A stretch of DNA of 64,000 nt from Pardosa pseudoannulata (Eukaryota; Arthropoda; Arachnida; Araneae; Lycosidae), in assembly GCA_032207245.1 (NCBI GenBank), contig CM063502.1:65014644-65078643 (forward strand), given 5' to 3'. Below are positions 12,740 through 36,680 of this stretch, one piece after another. The first letter of the stretch is position 1, and every line of letters starts with the position of its first letter. The position numbers were made by a program, and so were the translations under genes. The notes beneath the pieces are model-generated. The model was not told the DNA's origin. It did no database searches and saw only the letters and a program-made list of their open reading frames with translations.

Positions 12740-13119
12740 ATGGATTACGTCATATAGTATGTAAAGTTCATTTTATGACTTCATACCCACGTGATCATTT
12801 TCGTCCAATTGTAAAAGATAATTGTGTTTGGAAAAATCTTGACAAGGCTATCGCAAAATGTAACTGGATTGGCTAATTGTTTACCGAATTACAAACGTTT
12901 TAAATATCGAAGTGTATACATTGGGTTTGCTTTTCTTTTTTCCCGTAATCAGAAACTTTATAGAATTACACTTGTTAAACTTAAATGCAATACTGTTTTG
13001 ATAAACAGGTATCTATATAACACAGTAGGGGTTATATATTCTGTTATAATCATACTTATCTTTGAAGCATACTATAATAAAATTTTGTCCGTACTAATTA
13101 AAAAGAAAGTAATTTAAAA
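12740..13119 (+). promoter_or_regulatory. Probable NECAP promoter and 5' UTR
   Basis: Immediately upstream of the NECAP start codon lie a CRE-like TTACGTCA (12745-12752), a palindromic E-box CACGTG (12788-12793), a CCAAT on the plus strand near 12806 and an inverted one (ATTGG) near 12867. Such clustering suits a housekeeping promoter, but no transcription start can be placed from sequence alone. An open frame at 12824-13117 in this leader is probably chance. Confidence 0.35.
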
Positions 13120-25024
<11,905 letters not shown>

Positions 25025-25575
25025 TTATATTGGAAGATTATATATTAAGTCATGTATTTTGTTTGTAACCCTGAATTGTAATATATATATATATTATATA
25101 TACACATATTAAAAATTGGATAACAACCCCTTTCACTTCAATTCCATTAATATAACTAGTCTCTAAAGTTATGTAGATTTTATACGTTTTGTGTCTGCTT
25201 TCTGTAATGTGTTTATATTTAGTATTTTATCATTGAAACATTTTTAACCTATTAAATATGAAAAAGGAAATTATTTGTCCCCTCCCCATCAGAAATATTT
25301 TGTAAAGTTAAAATTTTCTGTCCATCTCCTACTTGACTTGCATTAATTAATGCTTAGGCCTGTAGTAAATAGATGCAATCGTTTAGATTTTTTTTTACTT
25401 TGACTTTTTTTAATTATTGAAATTATATGTATGTGAATAAGTTCTTATTTTTAATAACCATATGTATATATATGTGTGCATAACTATAAAATATATTCTC
25501 TCACACATATATTGCATTATTTGAACTGAGCTATTTTTGTACTTCAGTATTTTCTCAGAAATTTTTTTTTTTTTT

Positions 25576-25703
25576 GTTACTGTGTAATTGTAGTTTAAAG
25601 TGTAACTCTCATTTTTTAAAGGTAAATTATACTAAAAATGTTACTGTGTAATTGTAGTTTAAAGTGTAACTCTCATTTTTTAAAGGTAAATTATACTAAA
25701 AAT
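25576..25703 (+). repeat. Perfect 64-bp tandem duplication
   Basis: Positions 25576-25639 are repeated directly at 25640-25703; the unit begins GTTACTGTGTAATTGTAG. The copies look identical, so the duplication is recent or the region is conserved. Confidence 0.95.
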
Positions 25704-25815
25704 GTATTGTATCATTGTTTGTTCATGTCATTATTTTATGTAATTAATGAAAGGAGTATCTTGGGGTTTTATCAACCATATTTATATAGATAAAAATTTT
25801 TATGCATAGTCATGT

Positions 25816-27480
25816 GAGAATAAATAGAAAATGTTTTTTGAAGCAATATGCTTTTAAAATATTAATATAATGGTTAATTTTCTAGTTTATTATGTATAAT
25901 TACTAAATTTCATTTTTCTATATTGGAGGTCTAACCATTTACCCACTAATGCCTGAAAATTGGAACATAGTTGGCTAATGATAAAGCTGAAAAACAGAAA
26001 AAAATTTTACTAATAATATACATACATATACATAATTATGTATATGTATACATATGTATTATATTTATTAATGAAATCAGTCAAATATTATTCTAATTTT
26101 GGAACATTGATAAGTAAATGGTTAACTATATATATATATATATATGTAAACTAAAGTATAATTAGAACATTAATACCTTGAAGTATACCTGAGAATAAAT
26201 ACATAAAATTATTATAATATACTCAGTATATTAATATAATGATTGATTTCTTCAGTTTTCATTTTTCTGTCTAATTATTCAAAGTCACTGTATCTGTATT
26301 TTAAAGTATCTTGAGTAAAAAAAAAAAAAACCCAGTTATTTTTCAGTAGTAAGCTTAATATATTGATAAAATGAGTAATTTCTTAAAGAGTCATTTTTGT
26401 GAATGATTAATAGAATTTTTTTAAAATTGATATTTTGAAATATAATCATATAAGTAAATGTTTTAAGTATATTTACTACCTTTAGGTACAAATGTTAGGT
26501 TTTATATTTATCCCATTCCTAAGGATAAATACAAAAAGTTACTTTGAAGTAATAAACAATAATATAAATATAATGATTGATTTCTTGAGTTATTTTAATT
26601 ACAGTATCCACATTATATTATATTATTTATTCATATATATAATTTTTTTTTATGTTTTAGTTTCTCTCTTGAAGTATACTTTAAAAATTATATATATATA
26701 TGCAGTTATTTTTTAGGAATATTCTTTGTATATTAATATAATTAATTTCCTGAGTGGAGATTTTTCTGCTTTTTAAAACTACTAAGGCATATGAGTTAAT
26801 TTTATAAGAATCATTACTACCTTGAGATATAATAGGGAATAAACACAAAAATATTGTCAATTTTCTGAGCTATTACTGAAAGTCACTATTTGTATTTTCA
26901 GGTTTAATTAACTGGTTATTAGTTATAAAATAAGCTTCAGAATAAGTGCACACAGTTATTTTGTAGTGCTTGATGTGCTAGCATGATTGATTTTCTGAGT
27001 CATCCTTTTTCTGTATAACTGTTAAGTTACTTTATATGGATTTTAAAATTTAATCAATTGTATATGCAAATTTTTTAAGCGTAGTCACTATATTAAGAAT
27101 ACAATGTTATTGTGTAGTAAAATGCTTAATATATTGATGTAATTATAAATTTCTTGTGTTGTTATTTAAAACCATCTTATCTATACTTTAAGGTTTTATT
27201 AACTATGTCTGGAAATTTTTTAACCATACCTACTATCTTACAATATACCTGAGAATAAATACAAACAGTTATGCTGTAGTAATATGCTTTATATATAAAT
27301 AAATGATTCATTTTTTATGCATCATTTCTCAGTGTAATTATCAGAAATAACCTTAGCTGCATTTTAAGGTTTAATCAGCTATATATGTAAATTTTATAAG
27401 CATAGTGACTACCTTGAAATATACTTGAGAATAAGTAGAAAAATTTATTTTCTGGTAGTATGCTTAACACAGTAATATAT
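25816..27480 (+). repeat. Degenerate tandem array, unit about 165 bp, roughly 10 copies
   Basis: The anchor CCTGAGAATAAATACA, followed by CAGTTATTTTGTAGTAATA, then TGCTTAATATATTGAT, then TGATTTCTTGAGT, recurs with drift. Anchor positions are near 25816, 26191, 26522, 26835, 26938, 27095, 27251 and 27427. Typical steps are 156-180 bp or twice that. The 375-bp first step is explained by the MITE at 25931-26125. There is no ORF. Confidence 0.75.
25931..26125. mobile_element. TTAA-type MITE inserted in the tandem array
   Basis: The left end CTAACCATTTACCCACTAAT and the right end ATTGATAAGTAAATGGTTAA are inverted repeats of about 30 bp with mismatches. The right flank is TTAA and the left CTAA, probably mutated. 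The interior is AT-rich and non-coding. Confidence 0.6.
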
Positions 27481-27830
27481 TGGTTGATTGAAGGTCACAC
27501 TAAGCTCAATAGTAAATAGTGTTATTTATCACAAAAATATGTTGTCTTAAATTTTTATTTATGTATCACTATATCAATGTAATATGTATTATAATGTTGA
27601 TTTGCCTGCCTAGACTTTAATATGAAATTCTGCTTCAATAATATTTATTTACAATGTTTATATATAACATTTATTTATAATAGTTATTTACATTTTATGA
27701 TTGTAATCTGACTGTCTATTTATTACTTACATAAAGAAGCCAACATTTTTTTTTCTTTTTTAGTTCTTTTTTTAACCATATTTTGACATGCAGTATAATC
27801 TGGCTATGACATGCAGTATAATCTGCTTAT

Positions 27831-27867
27831 GTTTAATTAAAGACTTTTAAAAAGTCTTTAATTAAAC
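27831..27867. repeat. Perfect hairpin, 18-bp arms
   Basis: GTTTAATTAAAGACTTTT, one A, and the exact reverse complement. Just upstream, TGACATGCAGTATAATCTG occurs twice (27784 and 27807). Confidence 0.9.
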
Positions 27868-30792
27868 AGAATTAAACAAGTGTTTCACTATTATTAAAAA
27901 GAATTGATTTTTAAACATCTCTTATTACATGGTACTTGTATTAAAGTATCACTTGTTATGATAGAACATTTTTTAATACTTTATTTAATTATGTTGAATT
28001 ATTAATGTCATCCAGTATGTAAAGAAAATTTAATTTTATAAATATTGAGTACCCTGAATCATATTGAGTATCGTTTTTTCCCCCTAGAAATTTGAGGACT
28101 ATTTTAAAACTTATTCTAAAAAAGAATTTTTTATGGCTACAATTTTGTGGTGCAACTGATTATATCCTTTAAAAATAACAGGAATTTTAACCACCATGCA
28201 TGATATGTATAATAATTGATTTATTTTATGTTGCAAAGCCCCTAAACAGAACTAAGTACATCAAACATTCAGCTTGAGATATAGCATTTTTTATTTAAAT
28301 TTGCACAAGAAAATAAATATCTTATGAAGCATAAAATTATATGACACACACTTTTTTCCCTCTAATTTATGCTGTGATATAATCATAAAAGATAATAGGG
28401 TAGTTTTGAATATTGTGCTCCAGATGGTTAGTTTCTCTTATGTACTGTGAATTGCAAATTATGCTTGATATGCCACTTTTTAACAACTGAGATCATATGG
28501 CGAGTAGATTTCGTTGGATTGGAGCCACTGTTATAAAATATGGCTAATTTACTCATTGTTCCTAATTCTATATTACTTAAAATAACATTCATGAATATTT
28601 ATTTGAATGTTACAATTTTTTTAAATAAACATTTTAATTTAGAGATTATTTCTGATTTATTCTTAAAAATAATTTGGTGAAGACCATTATTAAAAATAAC
28701 ATTTGAAAGATATATTTGAATACATTAAAGAATAACATTTTGAAAGTTATGTGTGTTACTTTTAAATTATTTTGTATGATTGCTAGTTTCCAAACTTATA
28801 GTATATGCAATTAATATATTTTAATTGGTTGCTAATGTAATTAGTTCTTATTTTGCAAACAATTTACTACAGTGCTCTAAACCCCATGATTTTTGTTGAT
28901 AAATCATACAGTAAAATTATCTTATAACTGTTACTGTTGTTACAGTTACTAGTTTTTAAAAAATATATTTGCTGGTTCATGTCAATAACAAATACCAAAA
29001 TTGTGCCTATCAATACCCTCCCCTCACATGGATAACATATATATGTGTCCATTAGAGATTATTCAGAATGTATTAAGACCTTTTGTTTCCAAAGTAAATT
29101 TAAGAATCAAGCAGCAAATGTTTTTTCAGCTGTTACAAGAATGTACAGGCTGATTTTTGTATTTTATCCTCACTTGTAAATCTTCTGAAATTATTTCATT
29201 ATGTAGAATTTCAGTTCAGTATAGTGAGGAATATGGAATCATAATTAACTTTTATAAGCTGTTTTTAATTTTGTAATTGCATTTGTAAAATATTTAGCTT
29301 ACTATATTGAAAAGGGTGGTACTTAAATTGTGTGGTGATCATGGGAAAAATGCTGTTATCCATATTTGTATACATATATATTTTGACAGACATAAGCAAG
29401 CATTATTTATTAGAAACTTAATTTTTGCACCATTAATTGTAGCCTATGTAAGGTTATCAATTGATTAAATCTGAGTAATTTCATATATTATCATCAATAC
29501 ATTTGTTTACATTGAACCCCATCATATTTATATTTGTTGTGAATGTATAATGTTGTGAAATGATGGCAGAATATTTTTTATTTTGTTAACTATTCCATTT
29601 CTGTGTATAACTTCTATGTGCTTTTAACAGTAAGTTATTTCTAACTTTTAAAGAGTAAATTTTTTCTAATGGAGAGACTATTCAACTCTGACATACCCCA
29701 CTACAAAATGTAATATAATACAGTTTTCTCGTTCAGTGTTTTATCTCTCCAGTATCAAAACCCTAACATCATATAGATTTCACTGGACTTCCAAGATGTC
29801 ATATGGATGTTCTGTGGAATCTGCATTCTGTTGTGGAAGTTTGATCAGTGGAAAACTGTGTTTTTGTTATGTGTGCCTCATATGGAATGAATCCTTAAAA
29901 AGTTCTCTTTTATTATTTTAACACAAGTTAAATTTGATTCAATATTTGTTTCTTTAATACATTTGATATTCTTATATTCATTCCAGAATTTTTTTCATCT
30001 CCTCAATATCTAAAATTCATGTGTCAAGTATTATTCTATTAATCCTATAAAACAGGATATCTATTTGCAACGTTGTTGTTTATTACTCCTATTTATAAAA
30101 GTTTTTAGTTCTGTTAAATGTTACAGAGTATTGAGAATGTTTACATGTTAATATTTTTAATTTATGTATTTATAGGTTTTCTCTGAGGTCTTTAAATTAT
30201 TTTTGCATGTGATTATTTAGTTTGGTTCATAATTTGCATGTACAATTTTACTATATGTTTCAAACGATATTATTTTTTATGTGCACATGGCTATAAGATG
30301 TAATTTTTGTGTACTTAATTTTGTATTTTATAAATATTATGAATATTTTGTGGTAGATTGAAAACTCTTAAATTTTTTACATATGTAAAATTTTTGTAGT
30401 AAAGTAGGTGGATATATTTCAACCTTCAGCTCATTTTGTTCTTTATATTTTTGTTTTGTAAGCCATTTAATGAGTTTTATTTTATTATAAACTCTGCAAG
30501 AAATATTTAATGCATATTTACGCACTGAAACTAAATGTCGGCAGTTATATGTTTGTGCCTTTTCTGTGGAAAATATAATTTTTATTATATGAAACTCTTA
30601 ACATAACAGTTAATGAGAAAGAGCCTTAGAGAATAAGTTAAAAATAGTTTTTCAAAACATTTGTCTTCTGTTTAAATGTTAGTATGTACACTTGAAATTA
30701 ATGCAATATCGATATTTATTAAAACAAAGCTTGTTGTATAGATGATGATATATGTTAGTTTCTTATTGAAATGTTTATAGATTTATTTCATG

Positions 30793-30798
30793 AATAAA
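30793..30798 (+). terminator. Candidate NECAP polyadenylation signal
   Basis: AATAAA is followed about 30 bp later by the GT/T-rich CACTGTTTGTCTTTTC. Many other AATAAA motifs exist upstream, so this is a guess. Confidence 0.25.
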
Positions 30799-31193
30799 AT
30801 ATACTATATATCATCCTCCACACTGTTTGTCTTTTCATTATTTTTGTCTAGTTTTAGTAATTATTTTGACATATTTTTATTCAATGCTTTATAGAAGCTT
30901 TAGTTTATTTTTCAAATCTGGTATGCATTTTCAAAAACAATGTTTTTGCATAAAATGTAATTAAAAAAAAACGAATTTCATAGCTGAATCTATATAAATA
31001 ACTGCTTTTATTATTCATCAGTGTAAAGTATAGCATTGTGAATTTAGTATAATTACTCATTTTAGGAATAAACGAGAACTATGAAGATGTGTTCACTTTC
31101 TATATGAAAGTAGTTAAGTTTTCTACACACATTAAATGGACTCTGTTTACAGTAGCATTTCAGAACTTAAAATTTTAAATAGATTGTGCCACA

Positions 31194-31241
31194 CTTTTCT
31201 TATTTTTCTAAATTATATATAATTTAGAAAAATAAGAAAAG
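31194..31241. repeat. 48-bp perfect palindrome
   Basis: CTTTTCTTATTTTTCTAAAT runs into a TATATATA centre and then its exact reverse complement (24-bp arms, no loop). There is no ORF. Confidence 0.95.
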
Positions 31242-31535
31242 ATAATCTGAGAAAAAATAATCTATATTTATATTTGCTTTCAATTAATTATTATGTAGGC
31301 ATATTCATGCAAGTGTTTGAAATGAGCGTGTAGAGCAAAACCTCTATAGCAGTGGTATTCACATAATTTTGATTGCAGGCTCCATTTTGAATATCATGAT
31401 CAGGCTGTAGCATGGAACAAAACTATTAAGATATCATTTTACACACAAAATTTAAAAGCATTTAAAATGTAATAATTTCATCACAAACTTTGTTATCCAA
31501 TGTTATCAGTATACATGTATTCTTAGTATGTCCTT

Positions 31536-31540
<5 letters not shown>

Positions 31541-31597
<57 letters not shown>
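31541..31597. repeat. (AT)n microsatellite
   Basis: About 28 AT units, directly beside one arm of the inverted pair at 31605. Confidence 0.97.
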
Positions 31598-31600
<3 letters not shown>

Positions 31601-31604
31601 ATTA

Positions 31605-32256
31605 GACTGGATCAGAAGTTCTGGCTTGTTTGGATATCATGCCATTCAAACTTGCTGCCAAGCCACACTTTGAGTACTGCTTCTCTACAGGAAATACTCC
31701 TTAATAGAGAATATACATATTTAGGATATACTTTTATGATCTTCTGTTCCGATACTTCTAATGTATTTACTACTGAATAACAAACACTCAGATGATAAAA
31801 ATTATGAATTCCAATTAGTTCTATCATACTGATTAAAAATTAAAAGTATTCCATTCTGAGTGGAACATCATTTTAAGAATATGAAAAATTAATCCATTCT
31901 GGGTTGTATCAGGATTGAAGAGTAGAATGTGAGCAAACATTTTTGTAAATGGTAAAAATGATCATTCTCTTATAACAATCTTCATTTTACAGTAAGTAAT
32001 CAATGAAAGATGTTGTAAACCAGAGAGTTGAGACTATTTATTCTGTGTAAAAGACATTATTATGTTTTATAGTCTGTATTGTGCACAGTAGTTAATCTTC
32101 AGCATTGAGTCATCTTTTCTTTAAGTTAACATAGGACAAAACCCACTTTAATATCAAATATATTTTTCACAGTATAAATCAGTGGTACTCAAAATGTGGT
32201 CTGGCAGCAAGTTCAATTGGAATGATATCCAAACAAGCTCAAACTGCTGATCCAGC
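31605..32256. mobile_element. Inverted pair of 77-bp arms, possible hAT-like non-autonomous element
   Basis: Arm 1 (31605-31682) and arm 2 (32180-32256) are reverse complements with about 85% identity by eye; shared parts include GGATATCATGCCATT/GGAATGATATCC and CTTGCTGCCA/TGGCAGCAAG. Arm 2 begins CAGTGGTACTCAAA, like many hAT terminal repeats (CAGNGGTTCTCAA). The 500-bp interior is non-coding. It could also be two solo copies. Confidence 0.5.
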
Positions 32257-33723
32257 TGGATCATTACTTTTGTTGTAAATGCATGCTCAGAATACATACA
32301 TATTGATAACATATGACAATATAAAGCATGTATTTAATTTCTCATCTATGTTAGTGACCAAACGAGCTGTGGAATGGTCTTTCTGAAAAAAAAAAAAAAA
32401 AAAAAAAAAAGTATTGTAAAATATGTTTGCTTTATCTGAGGAATTTAGGCTAAAGTTGATTAAATTAATCCTGATTTATATTTAGCACGATACCGACATT
32501 ACTTAATTAAGGAGATAAAGGTTCGATATGCATAGAAATCATTATGGACTACAACAAAGGATTAAAATACATCAACATATGTTATGAATATTTTAACAAA
32601 AATTGACTCTTCCAGCAAACTTCTTCAAAATTCACAATTAAATACCATTAAATGTGTATTATCTTTAATAGCCAATTTTTAAATTTAAAAAAAAAATAGA
32701 AATTTTTTAAATTTTATTTCTTAACAAATCAAAAATTAAGCATTGAACTTAATTATTGATGGCTCATTTCTTTTTAAGAACTAGAACGAAGCCTCGACCT
32801 TTTCAATATGAAAATGCTTCTGAAGTTCTTCATAATTCAAAATTAAAAGTAGAATGTTACTATATTATAGTTGGTATTTTCATAAACACATTAAAAAGTA
32901 TGAAAGGTTAGTAATTAACATTCAACTTACAATACGTGATGTTCATACTAAAGAGAGTATAGGCTCTTACTATTTACACTCTCCATTTTTTTTTTAAAGT
33001 AATTGGTTTCGAAAATATCTATGAATTGTCACGCTAAGAATTCTTTCGCAACTTTAAATAATATGGATTTAAAGCGACTGATTTAATTTCATTACTATAA
33101 TGTTCTAATTTTATTTCATCTTTGTTTAAAATTACCTCAAAAAACTTCAGATATTTACATTTAATATTTATTCACAAAACATTCTTTGTAAAAGTGGACG
33201 TACCATAGGACTTGAAGCACACCTGTACTTAAAGAGGTCGGAAACAATGAATGTGGAATCCAGTGTCATAGCGTGGTTCCCGATGGAATTCAAAACTTGT
33301 TCTTCAACCTCTCCTTAGACCTGTCTGTCAAAACATAAAATGAAATTTATTAAAAAATGCAGATTTCATTCATTTAAGAAAAAAACATCCATGCCTACAA
33401 ACATCCATGCCAGAAGAGGGATTCAAACCCATACTACAATGTAGTTTTCTATTTGATCGGATATCATGCAGTACAAAGAAGAAATGAATGAAGGTTTACT
33501 TATTAGGATTGGTTCTAGTAGTTTTGCCGCCCTTCTCTTCAAGATAAAAATTATTATTAAAAGAGATAAACTGGTGATTGATATAAACAGATAAAACTTG
33601 AATACTTCTTGCTCTCTCTCTTTTTTCCATTTATTTATTTTTTAAGGACATAACAGTAATACATTTATTATAAACCCTAAAATGAACAAAAAAAGAGGAA
33701 AGTATCGCACTCCAACCCTTCAT
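32257..33723. other. Intergenic, no gene seen
   Basis: Contains an A-run (about 32384-32410) and a minus-strand SINE scrap near 33402. The rest is AT-rich with no recognised feature. Confidence 0.4.
33402..33440 (-). mobile_element. SINE family 1 fragment
   Basis: ATCCATGCCAGAAGAGG and ATTCAAACCC are the reverse complement of the family's B box and following GGCATGGAT. Confidence 0.5.
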
Positions 33724-33898
33724 AGCCGAACAATGACCAAATGAGTAGGACGCTACTCTTCCGCTTTGGAGTTCGTGGGTTCAAATCCCACAGCTGGCAT
33801 GGATTCTTGTAGCCATTCCGAACCAGCTTTAAGTAATTGTTTCCGGCCTCATTAGACTCATGTAGCAAAAAAGTAGCCCGTAGCTCTACCAACCAGCC
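33724..33898 (+). mobile_element. SINE family 1, full-length copy
   Basis: It starts AGCCGAACAATGACCAAATG (A-box region). Next come GTGGGTTCAAATCCCAC (B box), GGCATGGATTCTTGTAGCC, CGGCCTCATTAGACTCATGT and the tail GTAGCTCTACCAACCAGCC. The minus-strand ORF covering it is a shadow. Confidence 0.85.
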
Positions 33899-34061
33899 AA
33901 TCCTCCATATCTCTTAAATGTTATTGCGTATGAATTCAATTTTAAATTGATGTTGAGATTTCTGTTCTCCTGTGAAATGTATAGAGTACAAAGGCATATC
34001 GTTTTTGACTGCTTAATTAATCGCTCTTAAACACACCGCTCATGGTTATTTATTTTATTAC

Positions 34062-34062
<1 letters not shown>

Positions 34063-34094
<32 letters not shown>
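34063..34094. repeat. T homopolymer
   Basis: About 30 T residues. It could be the poly(A) tail of a minus-strand retroposon, but no body was recognised. Confidence 0.9.
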
Positions 34095-34096
<2 letters not shown>

Positions 34097-34129
34097 TATG
34101 TTTAATACAAACAGTATAAATACAAACTA

Positions 34130-34551
34130 TCAATATTAACTCCTTCGAGACTAACGTCTCGTATACGCGAAGCAGCGATTTCACTCTTATCAGTCCATCG
34201 TCATATGATGATCTCCGGTTGATATTGAGAGACCAGCGTCGCGTATGCGTAATAGGAGAACTGAACGTTTTATTTGAATTTTTAAATGCTAGATTTAATT
34301 ACTAGATGGCGAAAATGGCAACGGTCGACTCGAATAGCATTTACGCTCTGGTCCTCAAGGAGTTAAGAAAAAAAATCTGTACGTATAAATTTCGATTAAT
34401 TTGGTACTTCATATATCAACATTTTTCCCCCACTCGCAACCAAAATGCCCTTGTTTTTCGTCCTTGGAGCGGACCCTGTATTTACATTGCATTAAGTAAG
34501 AGTCTGTTATGTATAACAATGTATTTTTTCAATTGGATATTTAAAATTTAA
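34130..34551 (+). other. CpG-bearing patch with an unrecognised short ORF
   Basis: This patch has more CpG than its flanks, with two related motifs (GTCTCGTATACGCGAAG and GTCGCGTATGCGTAATA). An ORF of 81 codons at 34306 starts MAKMATVDSNSIYALVLKEL and then turns into low-quality sequence. It may be a first exon, a transposon scrap or chance. No donor or known domain was found. Confidence 0.2.
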
Positions 34552-34559
34552 AAAAAATA

Positions 34560-35683
34560 GCAAGTTTACTATAACCATTAAATTAAAAATTAAAAAAAAA
34601 AATTCTAAAAGGGTACCTTATCCTCTTAAACTGATGTATTTCAAACTCGGAATCACTGTCAGCGATTCCTCATCATTTGCTTCCTCAATATATCAATTGA
34701 TTTTAGCTTAAACCTCTGAAACGGGGAGTCACGAATACAAAAAAAGTATTGAAGAATTATCAGATATTATCCAAATCTCAGCGCAGTCGTTTAAAGCTAC
34801 AGCTTTAAAGAAATCTAAATAAACCAGAACAATTTAATCTGGTATATGATATAATACTGCTGCGGAATTTTATGCCAATAAGGCACTTTTCTCTAACACC
34901 TGCTACCGTTATCATAAAGAAGTGGCAGAAAAGTAACAGACGGGTCTATTCATTAAGCACTAACCAAAGTTTATGTAGTCTATGATTTATGGAAACAATA
35001 ACTCCCAGACGGTAACATGCAGCATATAGAAAAAAAATATCTATCTATCAAAAGTGTTTTGTATATATTTTTTTAATAATAAAACAACTCAGATAGCATG
35101 TTTAAGCATATTTATCAAATCGGCCACCCATGAGATCTGGCCACTGGGAGTCAGCACACATTTCCCTAGGATTTTATCTTAAAATCAAACTAAACCTTAG
35201 CCAACAAAGCTCAATATATAATAAAAAACTATAAAAGATAGAAAATGTACTTCAAGTTGAAATCCTATTGTAATTTTTTTATTGATACTTTAATACTGCA
35301 CTTATTTAGTTGAAATACATAAAAGAGCATTAAAACTATGTAGTACAAGAAAAATTTTTTATTTAATTTTTAAAAAAATATATATAAAGAAATTGTAAAT
35401 TATGTATTTATTTTTAAATTCATCTGTTACATCATTTATGTTAACTTCACTATTTCCAAGAATATTATCAAAGGTAAAAATACACTCTTGTTCTACTGTT
35501 TTTCTCAAATAGTTTTCATCTTTCGTAAGGCTGAACATTCCTCACAGGGCTTTAGGGATGAGGAGGGGCATAAGCCTGTTAGTCTTATCCCTAGCTGAGC
35601 GCTTGCTTTATAATACATTTTTTTTTTGAGAAAAATTTAAGAAAGTAAATTGTTTTACTGTTATTTTCTAAATACGTTATTTT
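34560..35683. other. Intergenic, no gene seen
   Basis: AT-rich. A GC-richer patch at 35520-35620 may be the end of an unidentified element. Confidence 0.35.
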
Positions 35684-36306
35684 TGGTTGGTTGGTTGGTT
35701 TGGGTTTCTTGGCACAAGATCCAAGCTAGGATATGCTGCGTCAAACAGATTCAAGTTTTAACCAAAATGTGTATACATATATATAAAATTTAAAAGCAGA
35801 AGTAACTTTGAGTCAAATATTTAAAAAAAAAAAAAGAATACAAAAAAAAACACTTAAAAATTTATATCAAAACTTTTCCAATTAAACAAGTTTAAAAACG
35901 CCAATGTGGATGAGAAATTCAAATAGTTTTGGGTGGGTGGGTGGGTCTCACCCAAAAGTTCGCTCAAACTGGGATGAAAAGTTTTAAAATATATATTGTA
36001 AAAACGTGTAAAAGCCGCACATGAAGTTAAAATATGATAAACGGTGAGATGAGTGTGACAGAAAGAACATTGTGGAGCAGGCTCAGCCAAAAGTAAATGT
36101 TTATGGGTGACTCTAGTATGACCGATGCGAAGACGTGTTAGAATGACGTCCAATTTGCGATTTGGAAAACATGGCCAAAAAGAGATAGACGGTCTAAGAG
36201 AGTAAAGCTTGTTTCGAATTTCTAAGTTCCATTCAGCATTCCAGCGGTCATTTATGTTGATGGAAATGGCTTTTTTGATATCACTGTAAACGTTATTTTT
36301 GAATCT
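35684..36306 (-). mobile_element. 5'-truncated Jockey-type LINE, 3' end of ORF2
   Basis: The minus-strand frame 36306-35854 is open for 150 codons and ends in TAA. It encodes NDRWNAEWNLEIRNKLYSL, LTRLRIGHTRVTHKHLL and a zinc-knuckle-like C-x2-C-x8-H-x4-C (CSFC...YHILTSC). This is the classic segment behind the RNase H region at the C-terminus of non-LTR retrotransposon ORF2 proteins. Reverse transcriptase and endonuclease domains are missing, as expected for 5' truncation; a TAG lies at the left limit of the frame. The 3' UTR continues to a CCAA-repeat tail (AAACCCAAACCAACCAACC on the minus strand), ending at 35684. Confidence 0.85.
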
Positions 36307-36510
36307 CTAAACACTTTTCAACTATAAATAGCTGATAAATATCTTGATATCAAGGTATCCTCTGTTTAAAAGTGCCACTGCATTTAGAACTATTAATGTG
36401 TTTGGCGTTTAAAATAAAGTGAGGCTTTTATAAAGGAATAAATTACTTTCACGAGAAATGACTTTTATTACTTAGTAAATACTTTAGGAAGCACTAACAA
36501 ATTACTACAA

Positions 36511-36680
36511 TACGATGTTCGGTTGGTGTACCACTGTGTTTCGGTTTCTGAATCCATGGGTTCTAATCCCACTTCTAGCATGGGTGATCATAGCCATCCG
36601 GAATGTCTTTTAAGCATCAGGTTCCATTCTCATTAGCCCTAGTGTAGCAAAAATGTAGACTATAGTGTTCCAAACCAATC
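36511..36680 (+). mobile_element. SINE family 1 copy
   Basis: It contains GATGTTCGGTTGGTGTA, ATGGGTTCTAATCCCACT (B box), ATAGCCATCCGGAATG, TTCCATTCTCATTAGCCC and the tail GTGTTCCAAACCAATC. Confidence 0.75.

Larger units (their letters stand above)
25025..30835 (+). other. Region downstream of NECAP, possible long 3' UTR
   Basis: AT-rich sequence with no other gene and no SINE copies, unlike the zone beyond 31.3 kb. Many AATAAA motifs occur, so the true transcript end cannot be fixed. A sharp candidate lies at 30793. Short open frames here have no coding look. Confidence 0.35.
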
